The position numbers and the translations under genes were made by a program. From Chionis minor (lineage: Eukaryota; Chordata; Aves; Charadriiformes; Chionididae): DNA of 64,000 nucleotides. Below are positions 1 through 12,500 of the stretch, piece after piece. The notes under the pieces are model-generated. The model searched no databases. It saw nothing but the letters and a program-made list of their open reading frames with translations, and was not told the origin of the DNA. The DNA lies in the NCBI GenBank assembly GCA_013398295.1, contig VZSF01001524.1, forward strand, positions 285,384 to 349,383, written 5' to 3'. Position 1 is the first letter of the stretch, and each line of letters starts with the position of its first letter.

Positions 1-326
1 GCCGCGGGGCGGCGGGCTCCCTACGAGCCGCAAGCCAGCCGGGGCTGAGGCGGGAGAGGCAGCGAGACCGGGAAATCTCGGGGAGCGGGATGGGCCCGCG
101 GCGGCAGAGGGCTGGAAAAGCTGCCCTTAGGCGCTGCAGCCGGGCCGCGGCTCCTCACGGCGGGAGCGGCGCGGCGCAGCCGGCTGCCCTCTCTCGGAGC
201 CCGGGCCCCTCTCCTCGCTGGCAGCCGGGCCGCGGCGGGGAGGGCGCCGCTGCCGCCGCCGCTTCCTGTCGGGGCGCGGCGCCGCCGTCGTTTCCGGGGC
301 GGCCCTCGCGGGGCGGTGGCAGCGGC

Positions 327-501
327 ATGGCGGTGAAGCGCCGCGGCGTGTCCGCGGCCGGCGCGCCGGCGGCCAAGCGAGCCTGCAGCGGGGAGAAGGA
401 GGAGGAGGAGAAGAAGAAGGAGGAGGAGGAGGAGGAGGAAGGGGAGTTCAACGGCACCCGCTTCAAGGCGCTGCTGCGGGACCCCGCCACCGCCGGGAAG
501 G
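327..501 (+). CDS. URB1: URB1 coding exon 1
   Basis: This exon encodes residues 1-58 plus one base. It begins [18 protein letters not shown], a basic nuclear/nucleolar-signal-like stretch. It then runs through a purine-rich GAG/AAG tract (about 397-440) coding Glu/Lys repeats into [18 protein letters not shown], where the conserved family sequence starts. The donor is G|gtgagg at 502. The ATG context has G at -3 and +4. Confidence 0.93.
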
Positions 502-3500
502 GTGAGGAAGGGCCGGGCCGGGCATGCCGGGCGTTGCGGTGAGGTGAGGTGCTGAGGTAAAGGCGTGCTCCGCCGGCGCAGCAGGAGCTGGAGCGGCTCC
601 CCGGGGACCGTCTCCTGTCCCCACAGCGGCGTCTCGGGGGTGACGGCGATGACGATGACGATGATGATGCCTGCCGTTACTCCGCCGTGGGCGCACGCCG
701 CTACCGTCAGGCGTCGGCCCGCCACGGAGCCCGGGCGTCAGGGCCGGCGCGTCCCCGGGCCGCGGGCGGCGGCTGGTAGCGTGTGAGGGGCCAGGCCTTG
801 GCCCCCGGGGTGACAGTCTTGTCCTCGCAGGTCTGAAGACCTTCATCCGCATTGCCAAGACGCTGCCGTCGCCTGGAATATATGATGTCGTGGAGGGGTA
901 TCTGAAAATCTCCATGGAGTGTGCCGAAATATTCAAACTTCTGGATGGAGAGAGGAAGCCTGAAGGCGAGGTGAGTTGGCTGCAGGTGTTACAGGTTAAT
1001 GGAGGGCAGTGTGTGTCCTGACTGGGAGAGGAACTGCTGAAGAAGTGCTTTGTGGTGTAAATAACTAATAATTTTTATTTTTTTCTTCTGGAAGTTACAG
1101 TGGCGGAAGCACTGATCAAGTGGGGAATGCCCTTTTCAGTGCAAAGATGTTCCTGGATTTAATGATACACACAACCAGTAGTCCTGCCAAAATCAAGCTG
1201 TGAAGGTTAAGCCCATTTATGAAATAAGGGGGTCAACAGAAGCAGTTAAGCAAAGAAAAAAAAGAATAGTCCAGTGAAAGTAATTGTTTTTAGATAATTA
1301 GACATCTCCCTGACACATCAGTATTTCTAGGAAGCAGACCCAGTATTTCTAGGTAAAGCTGACCTCATTTTTCTCATCTGTGCTGAACCTAATTTTTCCT
1401 CATCAGAACATAATGAATGAACTAAAGAATTAAAAAAGTCTTTTTGCTGTGAATACTGTGGCAGCTTTATTAACTTAAATCTGCTTTCAACGTAAAATTG
1501 GATAGTGTTCTTTATAACCTTCACTTGTTGGTCTTTGCATTAGCTTAACATTTTTGTCAGTGTAATGATGACCTATGTCACGTTCAGTGACACGCTTTCT
1601 TTAAGATCTTTTTACTAATAGGGACTAATACTTGTAATGAATACCATGACAGTGCCATGTGGACTCTGGACTTAACTAGAAGGAACTAATTGCAAAACTG
1701 GAGCAACTCAGGTGGTTTTCTTCAGCATGTTTCATTGTGCACTCTACTAGCAGTTGTCTCTTAAAGCATTGGTTCGTTAGCCCTGGGCCTTGGCCTCCAG
1801 CTTCAAAAAGGGCCTTCAAGATCCATCAGCTTGTGCTGTGTTTTGCACCCCAGTCCATGTTTGTGTCCCCAGAAGCTGTTGTCCGTACGGAGATGAATCA
1901 CGCATGTAGGTCTCAATTTATGTGTGAGGAGGGATGCTTATTGACATCCAGTTTATTTGTCCAGGCCTTCAGTTGGCATGTTGGCTTGGGCTTCCAGCAG
2001 AGGTAGTCCCTCCCTACTATGGAATTCCATGAGTTTAGCAACTGAAAAAAAAGAGGAGTCAGCTGACCTCCTGTGGTTCTCTGGTCTTTCATATAGTATC
2101 TGTATAATGGCTTCCTTGAAAATCCATGGTGTCGGAACTAATCCTTTAGAAACTGCAGCATGAATTTGGGAGAGAATTCAGAATTTAACTTCGACTTCAT
2201 ATGTGGAAGCTTTCCTTTTGTGGTGGGGTAACTCTTTTTTTAATGGTGTTGTTGCTGCTTGGCTAATAATTTCAAGCTGTACCTGATATTGACAGATATC
2301 AACATACCTTATTATCTTACAGATGCTATCAATTTTTCAAGCTCTAGAGGCCATTTTACTGAGGACAGCCAGTGACCTCTCCCATTTTTCTGTTGTGGGA
2401 ATGAACATAGTCAAAAAGTTGATCCATTCCTACATGAGATTGGTCTATGCTGCTTTGTATTCTGAAAATCACAGGTAAGTCTTCTGTCTACTGTTACGGA
2501 GAATCTCTTTCAGTTGCTCTGAATTGATCTTGAGGGGCTCTCTGGGTCTTGCCCATGTGTACAAGCCATTGCAAAATACAGCTGGACTTATTGCTAATAA
2601 CCCACCTTTATTTAATGATACTGTTCCACATTTTGTAAAATGATTTCATGTGGAAGGCTTTGCAAGGCAGAAGCTCTGATATGATACACAATCTAATGCT
2701 ATATGATACTTTCCCAAGGCTGTAGTTTTCATCGGTTGTGCCTATCCTAGTGGGAGGAAAAGTGGATGGTATTGAGTCCTATTATTTTAATGCTACTTGT
2801 TTTGTGAAGTGAAACGTACTGCACGGAACAGGGAGGAACAGGCTTTCTTGTAGTTCACAGAGGCTGAGCAGTCTGTCTTGTGATGGCAAAAAGAGCTGCT
2901 CTTGAGTGTTTTATTTCCCTGTATTTTTCATAGTCAGATTTCCATGTTTATCATAGAATTTTTTCTTTCAGACTGGTTTTTTTCCTCTGTCAATTTTCCT
3001 GTCTCTTAAATATAAGGCCATTTTAGGCCAATTTAAGCACTCATGTTATCTAGTCCACTTTAAACAACAATTTCTCATGCTCTGTGGACAGGGTGAGATT
3101 AGTTCCAAGTGCCAGAGACATTTTAATACAACCTGGGAAGAAGAGGAAGGGAGAGAAAAAATTAGAGACTGCAAATGGTCCAAGGCCAATGACTTGTCTC
3201 GGTCTTTGGAGAGGCCAGAGTTAGAAAAGGATTTTCTGCTTTCCAGTTCATGGACACAACCACGCTTCCTGCACCACTCAATTGATCTTACTGTACGTAG
3301 AATCCCAAATACGGGTGGATAGGTGTGTTGTAAATAAATTTTGAAACTATGCAAGATCTACACTTCTTATTAGCCTCTAAAGATGACAGCTTTTGGAGAA
3401 ATCCTTCTAGAACCTGCGTAGAGGAGGTTGCATATTTCTTATGGTATTCTGATGGTATATGCTCTGCTTTTTCAGTGCTACCTCTTTGACATGCAAAGGG

Positions 3501-6500
3501 ATTTTATTGTGGTGATATGTCTAGATGGGATCTCTATTTTAATCATACGGTTTTCTTACAGATTGTCCATGAATGAAACATGATGGACAGATTCCAAAAC
3601 CCTTAATGGGTAGTGGATATTCAGATGATGAAGGTCTGCAGACTTCTACCCGATGGCCCTGTCACATTCCCATTGAAATAAATGTCAAACTCCCACAAAT
3701 TTAGGAGTTCTTAATTTTTGGCACTTGCATGATGGGAGATACTTTCCTAACGGCTATCTTGAGGGCTTGTGTTGGGACTGACTTGGAACTGCTTTTTGCC
3801 TGAAGCTCCTGAAGGCATGGATGGGTGGCTATTGGAGGTGGAGCGGGATAATTTCTTTTACAGGAAAAAGGTCTTTCTTTAAAATTTAATCTCTTGATTT
3901 GGTTGTTTGTGTAACTGTCATCCTGGAAATAACCTGCAGGTTTTCCTCTGCCTTTCATTTTAGGATGAGCCGAGTGTGCCTTACCCTGTTATCAGCAATG
4001 GTGGCTCAGGGGCCAGATTCAGCAAGGGATGTGTATAGCCATTTTGATTTCAATAATAAGTTTCTGCCTGGATTATTGAAAAAAAGATGTAAGAAGGTAA
4101 ATTAAGCTGCTGTGTGCCATGAAATGGTATGCCATGGCTCCATCAGTTTTCCTCCACCAAGTTGCGAAAGTCTCTTTGCCGTATTTTCGTCTGCAAGAAC
4201 TTAACTCTTCCTTCCTGTCCTGTGTCAGGCTGAAATGCTTCTTGATTGTTTCTAACTGGCAGCAGAACTGATCTATGGGGCAAGAGCCTTCCATCTGCTT
4301 ACATAGGAAATCCTCAGGGGATGTTTCTGAGTGTCTGCAATAGTGGGAGAGCTGGGCTGCACCCTTGAGGTATAGCTTGCTTCATTTTCCATCCAGTGCT
4401 GGTCTTTCTTATCTTGCCAGGGTGCAGAGCTCCTCAGGATAACCTCGTTTTTACACTGCTTTGTAGAATTTACTGCAAAGCATCAAAGTGCCTTGTCTGT
4501 TTCTAATAAGCTGTGGTGAAATATAAATGTATAGTTTCTGTGGGCTACCCTTTTAATGTCTGAAGTGGAGTGAAAAGGATGGTAAACTTCTGAAAACTAT
4601 TCAGTGATGTTTTTGGTAAGAGCTTGTTCTTTTTTCCAGTGTGTGGATTGCAGTTTGGCCCACTGAAATAAATGGAGGTTCTGCAGTTGTAGAAATGGAA
4701 AGAGGATTTTACCCTGTACTAATACAGGCAGAGTAATTGCATTTGCAGATATAACCAGGAGGTTTAAACAATCTCTTGGCAGAAATCCTTAAGGAGGATA
4801 TGGAATTGAGTAGAAAAAGTCACTCTTTTTCCAAAAGGAACTATTTCTTGTTTCCTCTCTGTTTGCTAAAAATAATCAGGGTTAGCCTGAACCAGTGTTT
4901 CAGAACAGGGCTATTTATATTTAATTCCAAATACAGGTGTTTTATAGATCAAATACTGTTTTCAATGCTGATTAGATTGTTTCTAGTTTTTAAAGATGAC
5001 TTGCAGAATAAACTTACACATTTGTGCTGGGTTGGTGCCATCTGTGGTGACAAATGAGACTGTAAAAGGTGCTTTCGGGGAGAAAGGTGTGTGTTTCTAT
5101 TTTGCCTACTACTTGATTGCTTTATATATAAGCAATTTTGGGAATGTCAGATTTCATGGGTTTTGACCTTACTACAGCAGTTGTCTTTAGGAGTACCTCC
5201 GCCCCTTAAATTAAAATGCTTGGATGTAGGTAGTCTTTTGACCGCAAGCTTATTGGATACACAGATAAGATACAAGGAAGAAAGTTTCCATAAACGGATT
5301 GAAGATCTTACTCTTGCTCAGCTTTCAGTGAAATTACTATGTCACAGCTGGCTATCAGAGGTGAATTTTTAATATAAAAATATCAGGTCCAAAGCTTACA
5401 GAAAATTTTTACTTATTTCTCTTTATTTCTTCTTTCAACCCTTTCATGAGTCACCTTTGCCTTATGTTTGGCCTAGTCACTATCTTCTTTCAGGCATTTT
5501 TACATGAAACTTAACTTTGCACAGAAAGTCTCAAAAAATTAGAAATCATGTTCATATCCTATGATCGTTTTCTAGGCAAAGCTTTAATTTCTTCCACTGT
5601 GCCTGAATCTGTAGTTATATGACATATTAGCCCCTTTCTAAAAAGTGGGTTGGGGTTTTTTTTCAGCCAGTCTTGGTTGTGTGACCTGGGTAGTAGCTGC
5701 ATGAGCAGTTGTGGTAGCTAAGAGATGGGTGTAATGCAGCGCAGCTCAAAAATGGCAGTTAGCAGCAGGGGTCCTCAAGGCTGGCACTGCTCTGGAGGCC
5801 TGTGCAGTAAGAAATCACAGCAGCACTACTGCCATTACCATTCTTGAGTATTTTTGTGAATTCACCAGTGTGCTGAGTGGTGTAGAACTGAGGGTGTTCA
5901 GCAATGTGTGTACAAGGGTTTGGCATGAAAGTACTGTTAACATTTTATTCTTTTTTGTTTGCGGCCTATCTTGTATATTGAGAATTGAAAAATATGTGAA
6001 CTAGGACACCTTTCTTTTTTGTTTTTAACTTTAACAGACTGTGATCTGCTTAATGCAAGTTTTTCAAATGAACAAACTGTGGATGTATTGCATAAAAATA
6101 CATGTGTATGCCTGTATGCAACATGTTTATAGGAGTTGTTTTGTTTACCTGTTTATAGTACTTATAGTGCAGTATTAATTTTGCAGTTGTGTACAATCTG
6201 TATGCTAACAGTGCCTTTTATGTTTTCTAGGGGGGACCTGATGTCCGCATGGCTTATATTCAGTTTGCTCTCTCCTTTTTAATTGCTGGTGACAATGCAG
6301 TCTTGACACAGGTGCTGGAATTAAAAGGTACTTCACAACTGCTTGTGGTTTTTTGTGTGTGTTTTTTTTTAAAGGCAGAGTCTCTTATAGGTGATAAGAA
6401 ATACAAGCTAATTCAAAATGTGAACTAGTTAAGCAGCACTAATAAGATACAAAATACGTATTTTTAATCTTATTAGCTGAAAAGCTTTAAACTTCTTTAG

Positions 6501-9500
6501 CGTTCTAGTGAGTGTCTCTTCTGCTTGAGAGTCATGTTTGCTGTCTGCAAAAATAGGAAGCCCATGGTGGCAGAGATGTAAAAAAGGTAAACGTAATATA
6601 ACTTTGAGCCTGTAGATTCAGTAAGCAGAAAAAAACTTTATGGCCTCCAGCCTTGCTCATAATACCATAATAGTGGATATGTTGCATTAAAAAATATTTT
6701 AAAAGTGTTAAAGACTGTGCATACTTTAGTATCTTTTCTGTCCTCATACAGGACAACTGTTGTGTACGCCATTAAACTGCTTTTTTGTCAACGATTCAGG
6801 AGAGCAGTGTAATGTGCTTTGCATCCTTTATGGAGGCATTACATGGGAGTGCAGTCCAGGAGTATGTTACACCATGTTTAGAGAAGGGGGTCAAACTGGA
6901 CTGACAAAAAACAGGATCCAGAAAGTTGAATCTTACATATACTTGATTAATACTTGATTCTTTATGTGCTGAAGATAACATAAAATTTTTGTTGACTTTA
7001 GTGGTTTGAAATCTACTGCTGATTTTTCTCAAGCTGTGAATTGTGACCTTTGGTAAGGCTATGAAAGAATTCAGAAAAGATCTAGAAATACTCTAAAAAG
7101 GAAAAAAGTAAGTCTTTAGCTGGCAGCCATTCATTTTGTCTATGGTAAGGGAATGAGAACAGGCCATAACTGTTTACTTCTGTTGTTCACGCTACCCTGG
7201 CGGCTGCTGATCTCCTTTAACTACTCGCAGTTTTTCAGTTCTTTTAGATCAGGGAATGGCAGTGCACACCTAGGCCCAGTCAGCACAGCTGGCTTTCATT
7301 CTTCAATAAGATACTGAACTTCTCTGATGTTCTTTAATTTTGGGGTGCCCAGCCAAAAGATAATGCGTGTGGTTGAAGGTGGAACCTCCAAACATTTGAA
7401 AATCACTAAACAATTGTGAGTCCTTCAATGGAAAGATAGGCATTTACTCAATTTTAAGTACTGCATAGCACATTAGGGCCCGAAATGTATTTGAAGTTGA
7501 CAGATGCTGTTGCAATAAGTGTTAATAACCAAGTGGCAAATTAGCTAGTTACCGTGAGAGTGGGTTTGGCAGCATTACTTGTTCATCACTTAAGTTACAG
7601 ACACATTATCCTTCTGAACTCTTGATTGCAGCCATTTGGTTCACCCTTAAATATAACAGCAAGGTAAATAATATGACATTGAAGAGAAATGGGTATGAAT
7701 TCCCTGAAGCATTTTAGTATGAAAATAGCTTTCACATTTTCACTTAACATCTGAAATGGCTTCTTAGATTTCATTCCAGATATTTTTCGCTCTGAAATAA
7801 AGGAAGACAAAGTTTCTACTGTCAATCTTCTACTTTCCACACTGAGAACTAAGGTATGATATGCCCTTGAAACTGCGTTGTCTCTTGTTTTCTGTTTTCT
7901 TTGCTGCTGGAAACAGTTTTGCAGTAATTTCTCATAAAATGTACAGCTCTCTAAGATGTTGGCACTGTGCTGCTGCTGAAAGTTTGTGAGTGCATCCATT
8001 ACTGATAATATTGAAGGTTGATAGCTTCACTGTATTACTGTTTCAGGACTGAAGCTTGTTATGCTTTTTAAATGCCCTCTTTTAAAGGAAGTCATTGTAT
8101 AGCTTGTACTTGGATGCTAATTTCAGCTCATCTTTAGTGTGTGGTGTCCAACAGATTCCCGTTGTTTCATGGGTTGTGATTGCATCAGTGCCGAGCCTGA
8201 AGGTCAAAAAAAACTGGAGTCTTTTTGGTGGTTCCAGTGACAGTAAGATTGGTCCTTTGATTAATATCTCTCATGCCGAAACAGGGAGGGCAGCTGGGTT
8301 TGACTAGGTTTGTTAGCTCTGAACTAGGTAATGACATACAATCTTTCCAGGAGAAGAAGGATTTTGTGTGTTTTTAGTATGGGGATTTTGCCATGAAATG
8401 GATTTCTAGGAGCTGCTTGGTTGCAGTTGAAGGGTGTGGAGTACCATTCCCCAACCACTCTTGGCAGGGCTCTGTTGACGCCACATCCTGTGGTCCTGGT
8501 TAGCTGGTCTTTGGACTTGCTTACTGTTAGGACAGCAAAGTTTCTGCTGCAGGAGATAAATTCAGTCAAAGGTATTTCTTAGTGGGGTAGAGGAAAAGGT
8601 AAGTTTTACCATAAAATTGTCTTCCCAAAATCAGAGAAGTTTTTGTGAAAGAAAGGGTACGTACCACCTGCTGTCAGAAAGTGCTGTTGGAGAGGTAAGT
8701 CTGCTCCTCTTTGAAGTTGTTTTTCTGATTCTTTCATAGCAGATAGAAATAACTTCGTGATACAAACTTGATAGAGTTTGTGAGATAGAAAACTTGAAAG
8801 CAGGAATCGCTAAAACTTGTGAGAGTTGGTTTAGTCTCAATTGCCTTTCCTGTGCTCTGTTCCTTTAGCTTCTGAGCACGGCATTGCCTCTTTCACTGTG
8901 ATACACCAGCTCATTGCTACTGTGGGTACAGCAACTGCACCCACCAGAGATTTATTTTATTTCTATAAAAATGTTTTAAAAAATGTTTTTAGTTCCAGTA
9001 TCTATGATTTTTGAATCTCTGTTTTGAATTACTGTAGCAATGTTGCATAAGCTGTTGTATGACTGATAGAGAGAACGAAGAAAACATAGTTTCAGAGTTA
9101 GAGTGTAACCTGTCCTGGTTCCGGCAGGGACAGGGTTAATATCTGGCACAGCACAGGTATTCCATACCACATGATGCCATGCCCAGTATTTAGGGGGGAG
9201 CTGGCCGGGGAGGGGAGTTCCCTGTTGGGGAGCAGGCAGGGACGGTCAGGGTCCGGGTCGGTCGGTGGTCGGTGGGGTGCGCGGCGGTACGGTACCCCTA
9301 TTTGTACATTCCTCTGCCAGTACTATTGTTGTTGTTTGCCGGTTTTTCTTTGTTGTTCTGTTAAATTGCCTTTATCTCAACCCATGAGTTTTTGCCTTTT
9401 TATTCCAATTTTCCCTCGCTGCTGCGAGGGTTGGGTGAGCGGCTGAGTGGTTCTTTGTGCCGGCTGAGGCCAAACCACGACATAACCATAACAGCCTGCC

Positions 9501-12500
9501 TCAGACTTGGGCTTTTCACAACTGACAATTTAAAGGCGAAAATATTCTTTAATTTTTCTATTGCAATAACCTTGGAAGATGAAGAAAAAGGGAAAAACCT
9601 AGCATTTAAATGTAAAATAAACCTCCTTGAGGCTTTGTTTTCTAAATTAAGATTTTCCCGTGTGGAAATCATCCATTATGTACTGTTACGTTATTGATGA
9701 AACCTAGCACACTCTATGACTCCTTCAGTTTAGCAAGGAAAATGAGAATTAAAAAAATGAGGACCAGAGAAAACAGTAGGAGAGCTTTTGAGAATTTCCT
9801 CCACGGTGTTTTCGCTCTCATTCAAACTTCATCTGTGGCAGGCTTTACCATCTCTACCAGCAGGTTTCCATGATCGTAGTCTGTGGCTGTGCTACTCTAA
9901 ATATGTTCTGTGCTGTCCTGTTCAGCATGTGCAGTGTTTGTGTAGAGTCCTATGGCTTCAACTGTATCAAGATGGGAGTAGGAGCGTGTGAAAGAAGTGT
10001 TAACAGGACAGTGAGAACCTTTTGCCTGCTGTAATGAGGAGACTGAGCTGTGTGTATATTAGAAGAATGAAGTGTATTGCTAATTTGCCATTATTTCATG
10101 ATAACTTGCAATAAATAGAAGAGTTCTCTGTTGGTTTTTTTTCTTGTTGTTTTCAGGTGGTTCAAAACAAAAGCATCACCAAAACCCAGAAAGTGCGCTT
10201 TTTTACTGCAGAAGTGTTGATTCACATCGCTTCACTGTACCGGTGGAATGGGATTACTGATGTCAGGCCAGGGGAAGTAAAGGTCTGGTAACTTATTTCT
10301 TTGTAGCTCCTAGTCCTTATCTTGCCTTCCCCCCAACCCTTGCATCCCACAGGTTTTGAAGTAGCTCCCAGTTACTCTTAACCTGGATGACCTCAAGAAG
10401 AGGGATCTGCTGAGGCTACTTAAAAAGATACCCTGACTTTCTGCTGCTTCTCACTGCTCGAGGAGGAGGGTTTGTGTCCCCTCCCAGATTACCAGAACTG
10501 CAGTGCAGATCTGTTAACCAGAGAGAAATGGGGCTTTTGGGTGCGAGTACTGCATTCCACTGCCTGCGCACACTTCTGTCTCTGTAGGAGTATACATTGG
10601 AAGCAATGTTCTTGCCATATGCCTTATTCCCATCCTACATGGTGATCTAATGTGAGAGCTAAACTCCCAAGATGGTTGCCCGCCTTTTCAGCTTGCATTG
10701 TTTGAGAGGTTGGCAGGGTTTCTGAGGGCTGAGCTGTTACTGATTCTGCTGGTCCACGAAATCACATTCCTAAGGTCATAGATGATCAGATGAGGCAAGG
10801 ATCAGGGCCAGAGCTGCTGGGTGTGTGTTAGTACTGCAGATGTTTTGTCATCCTCTCATAAATAAGTTACTTTTTTGCTTTTTTATTTGTCTTAATCATG
10901 TAATCTCTGGTTTCCCCCCTTTCACTATGGGAATATCTAAGGCATGGCTGTAAGCCCAATGCAAAGCAGTAGAAAGACTGCTATGCTTCCACTGGGTTTT
11001 GGCTGCAGACTTTTCATCTTTGTGTTCATTAGCGCTTGATCTTTAGAGGCCAAACCATTCTTCTTCAAAACTTCTAACACTGAACAACTGTCTTCTTACC
11101 CGTCCTCTGCTGGGTGTTTATGCCTATGCCACACCAGTCCTGATATATTGTAAACACATTTTGGAGGAGAACTGTTTCTAGTAGGTGTCTGTTTGGAGCT
11201 ATGCAAATACATGACTTTGTTCATAAACATGCATTTCACTTTTGAGCAATTTTAAATTCTTACAATTCCATGCAGTCCTTGTGAGTCACGTGGCTTGTGA
11301 TTTCCCAACGACAATGGTCAAGAGACTTCTCATTCGTAGGGATCTTGAGTTGTGCTGCATGTAAAAGGTTAATCTGGAATCTGGACTAAATTTTTTTTAG
11401 TTTTTGCTTGACGTGGATATTTGGTAACTTCCATTTTTGTATGGTGACTGTAATGGCATTGATGCCCCACATTTCGCTGAAGCATTGGCATATTTAGTGT
11501 GTTGTGGGCTATCCGTCTTTCTTGCCCTGTATTAAATTTGTTGTGTCTTCTGCCAAGTTGGCCAAAAAACCACAGACATGCATGTTTCGCATGCTTTATG
11601 CTGGAGATTTCAGAGATTTATTTTTCTGGTAACGTTTCTGAACTTTTTTTATAGTGAACCTGGCCTGCAAGGTTGAAAGTTGGTTATTTTAGATTAAGTA
11701 CTAGGTCTTTGATGTCAAAGTTCCAGGATGGCCTTGCCCAATTTATGAAAGTTTTCTATCACTACTTTTCTTTAGCTTGACTTTGCTGTATCTTCTTTTG
11801 TCTGACTTCTTCGCAAAAGCCCTAAGTAATGCTACGCAGATAGTACATACGTACCTAAATTTGGGAGGTTTGCTTTCCATGAAACAAAAAATACTTAATG
11901 TGTTTAATACCAAAATTGAAATCTGTCTTGTTAATCTGAACAAAAGCCAGACTATCTTTTAGCATTTCTGTGTAAAAGGAGCTTCATAAAATTTAGAGAA
12001 GAGTGAAACTGATGTAAGATTGTCTTCTGTGATACCAAAAATCAGATGCCTTATTTACTCCTTTCTGATTTTTATAGGTGACTCGAGGTTCTGAAGAGGT
12101 GGGAAAGACGATGGTACGGGAACTTGTTCATAATTTCTTAATGGATCTCTGCTGCTCTCTGAAACATGGCATAACTTTCTATGATCCAAGTCTTGGAACT
12201 TCTGGCAAGTAAGTCAGCAGACAGCCAAGAGTGTATGTGTGCTTTGCGCTGGGAACAAGGGAGACCTCACTACTTATCTTATCTGCCCTTCCAGGCCTTT
12301 GCCAGTAACTTTACTGAATTCTGCTTCCATCTCTCCCTCTTCTGTGGCAGAAGAAATAAATACGTTGGGTTTTATGTTGTTTTTGGTTTTAATTCCCAAG
12401 ATCAAACTATTGGATCTCCTTACACCTCTGTGTACTATGGTAGAGAGTGCTCTGCGCTATTCACAGGGGCTTAGGCAATAGTCATGTTTCTCTGAGCCAT

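Larger units (their letters stand above)
1..800. promoter_or_regulatory. URB1: CpG island and presumed URB1 promoter
   Basis: The first 800 bases are extremely GC- and CpG-rich, unlike the AT-rich sequence that follows. They contain exon 1 of URB1. No TATA box is visible. Two ETS-type core motifs lie just upstream of the chosen start codon: CTTCCTG at 262-268 and TTTCCGG at 291-297. This is typical of housekeeping and ribosome-biogenesis promoters. Transcription probably starts near these motifs, but the start site cannot be fixed from sequence. The island is cut by the window edge, so its upstream limit is unknown. Confidence 0.8.

Noticed and set aside
21..936. Long minus-strand frames in the CpG island (234 and 157 codons) and the 150-codon + frame from 90
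   Set aside because: The minus-strand frames read through GC-rich repeats (poly-Leu, Arg/Pro-rich) opposite URB1 exon 1 and are composition artefacts. The + frame is exon 1 with an upstream extension and intron read-through.
7125..7270. Possible H/ACA-like stem in intron 6 (CAGCC...GGCTG)
   Set aside because: I recall that human URB1 hosts an intronic H/ACA snoRNA, so introns were scanned. This stem lacks a proper H box and a terminal ACA at the right spacing.
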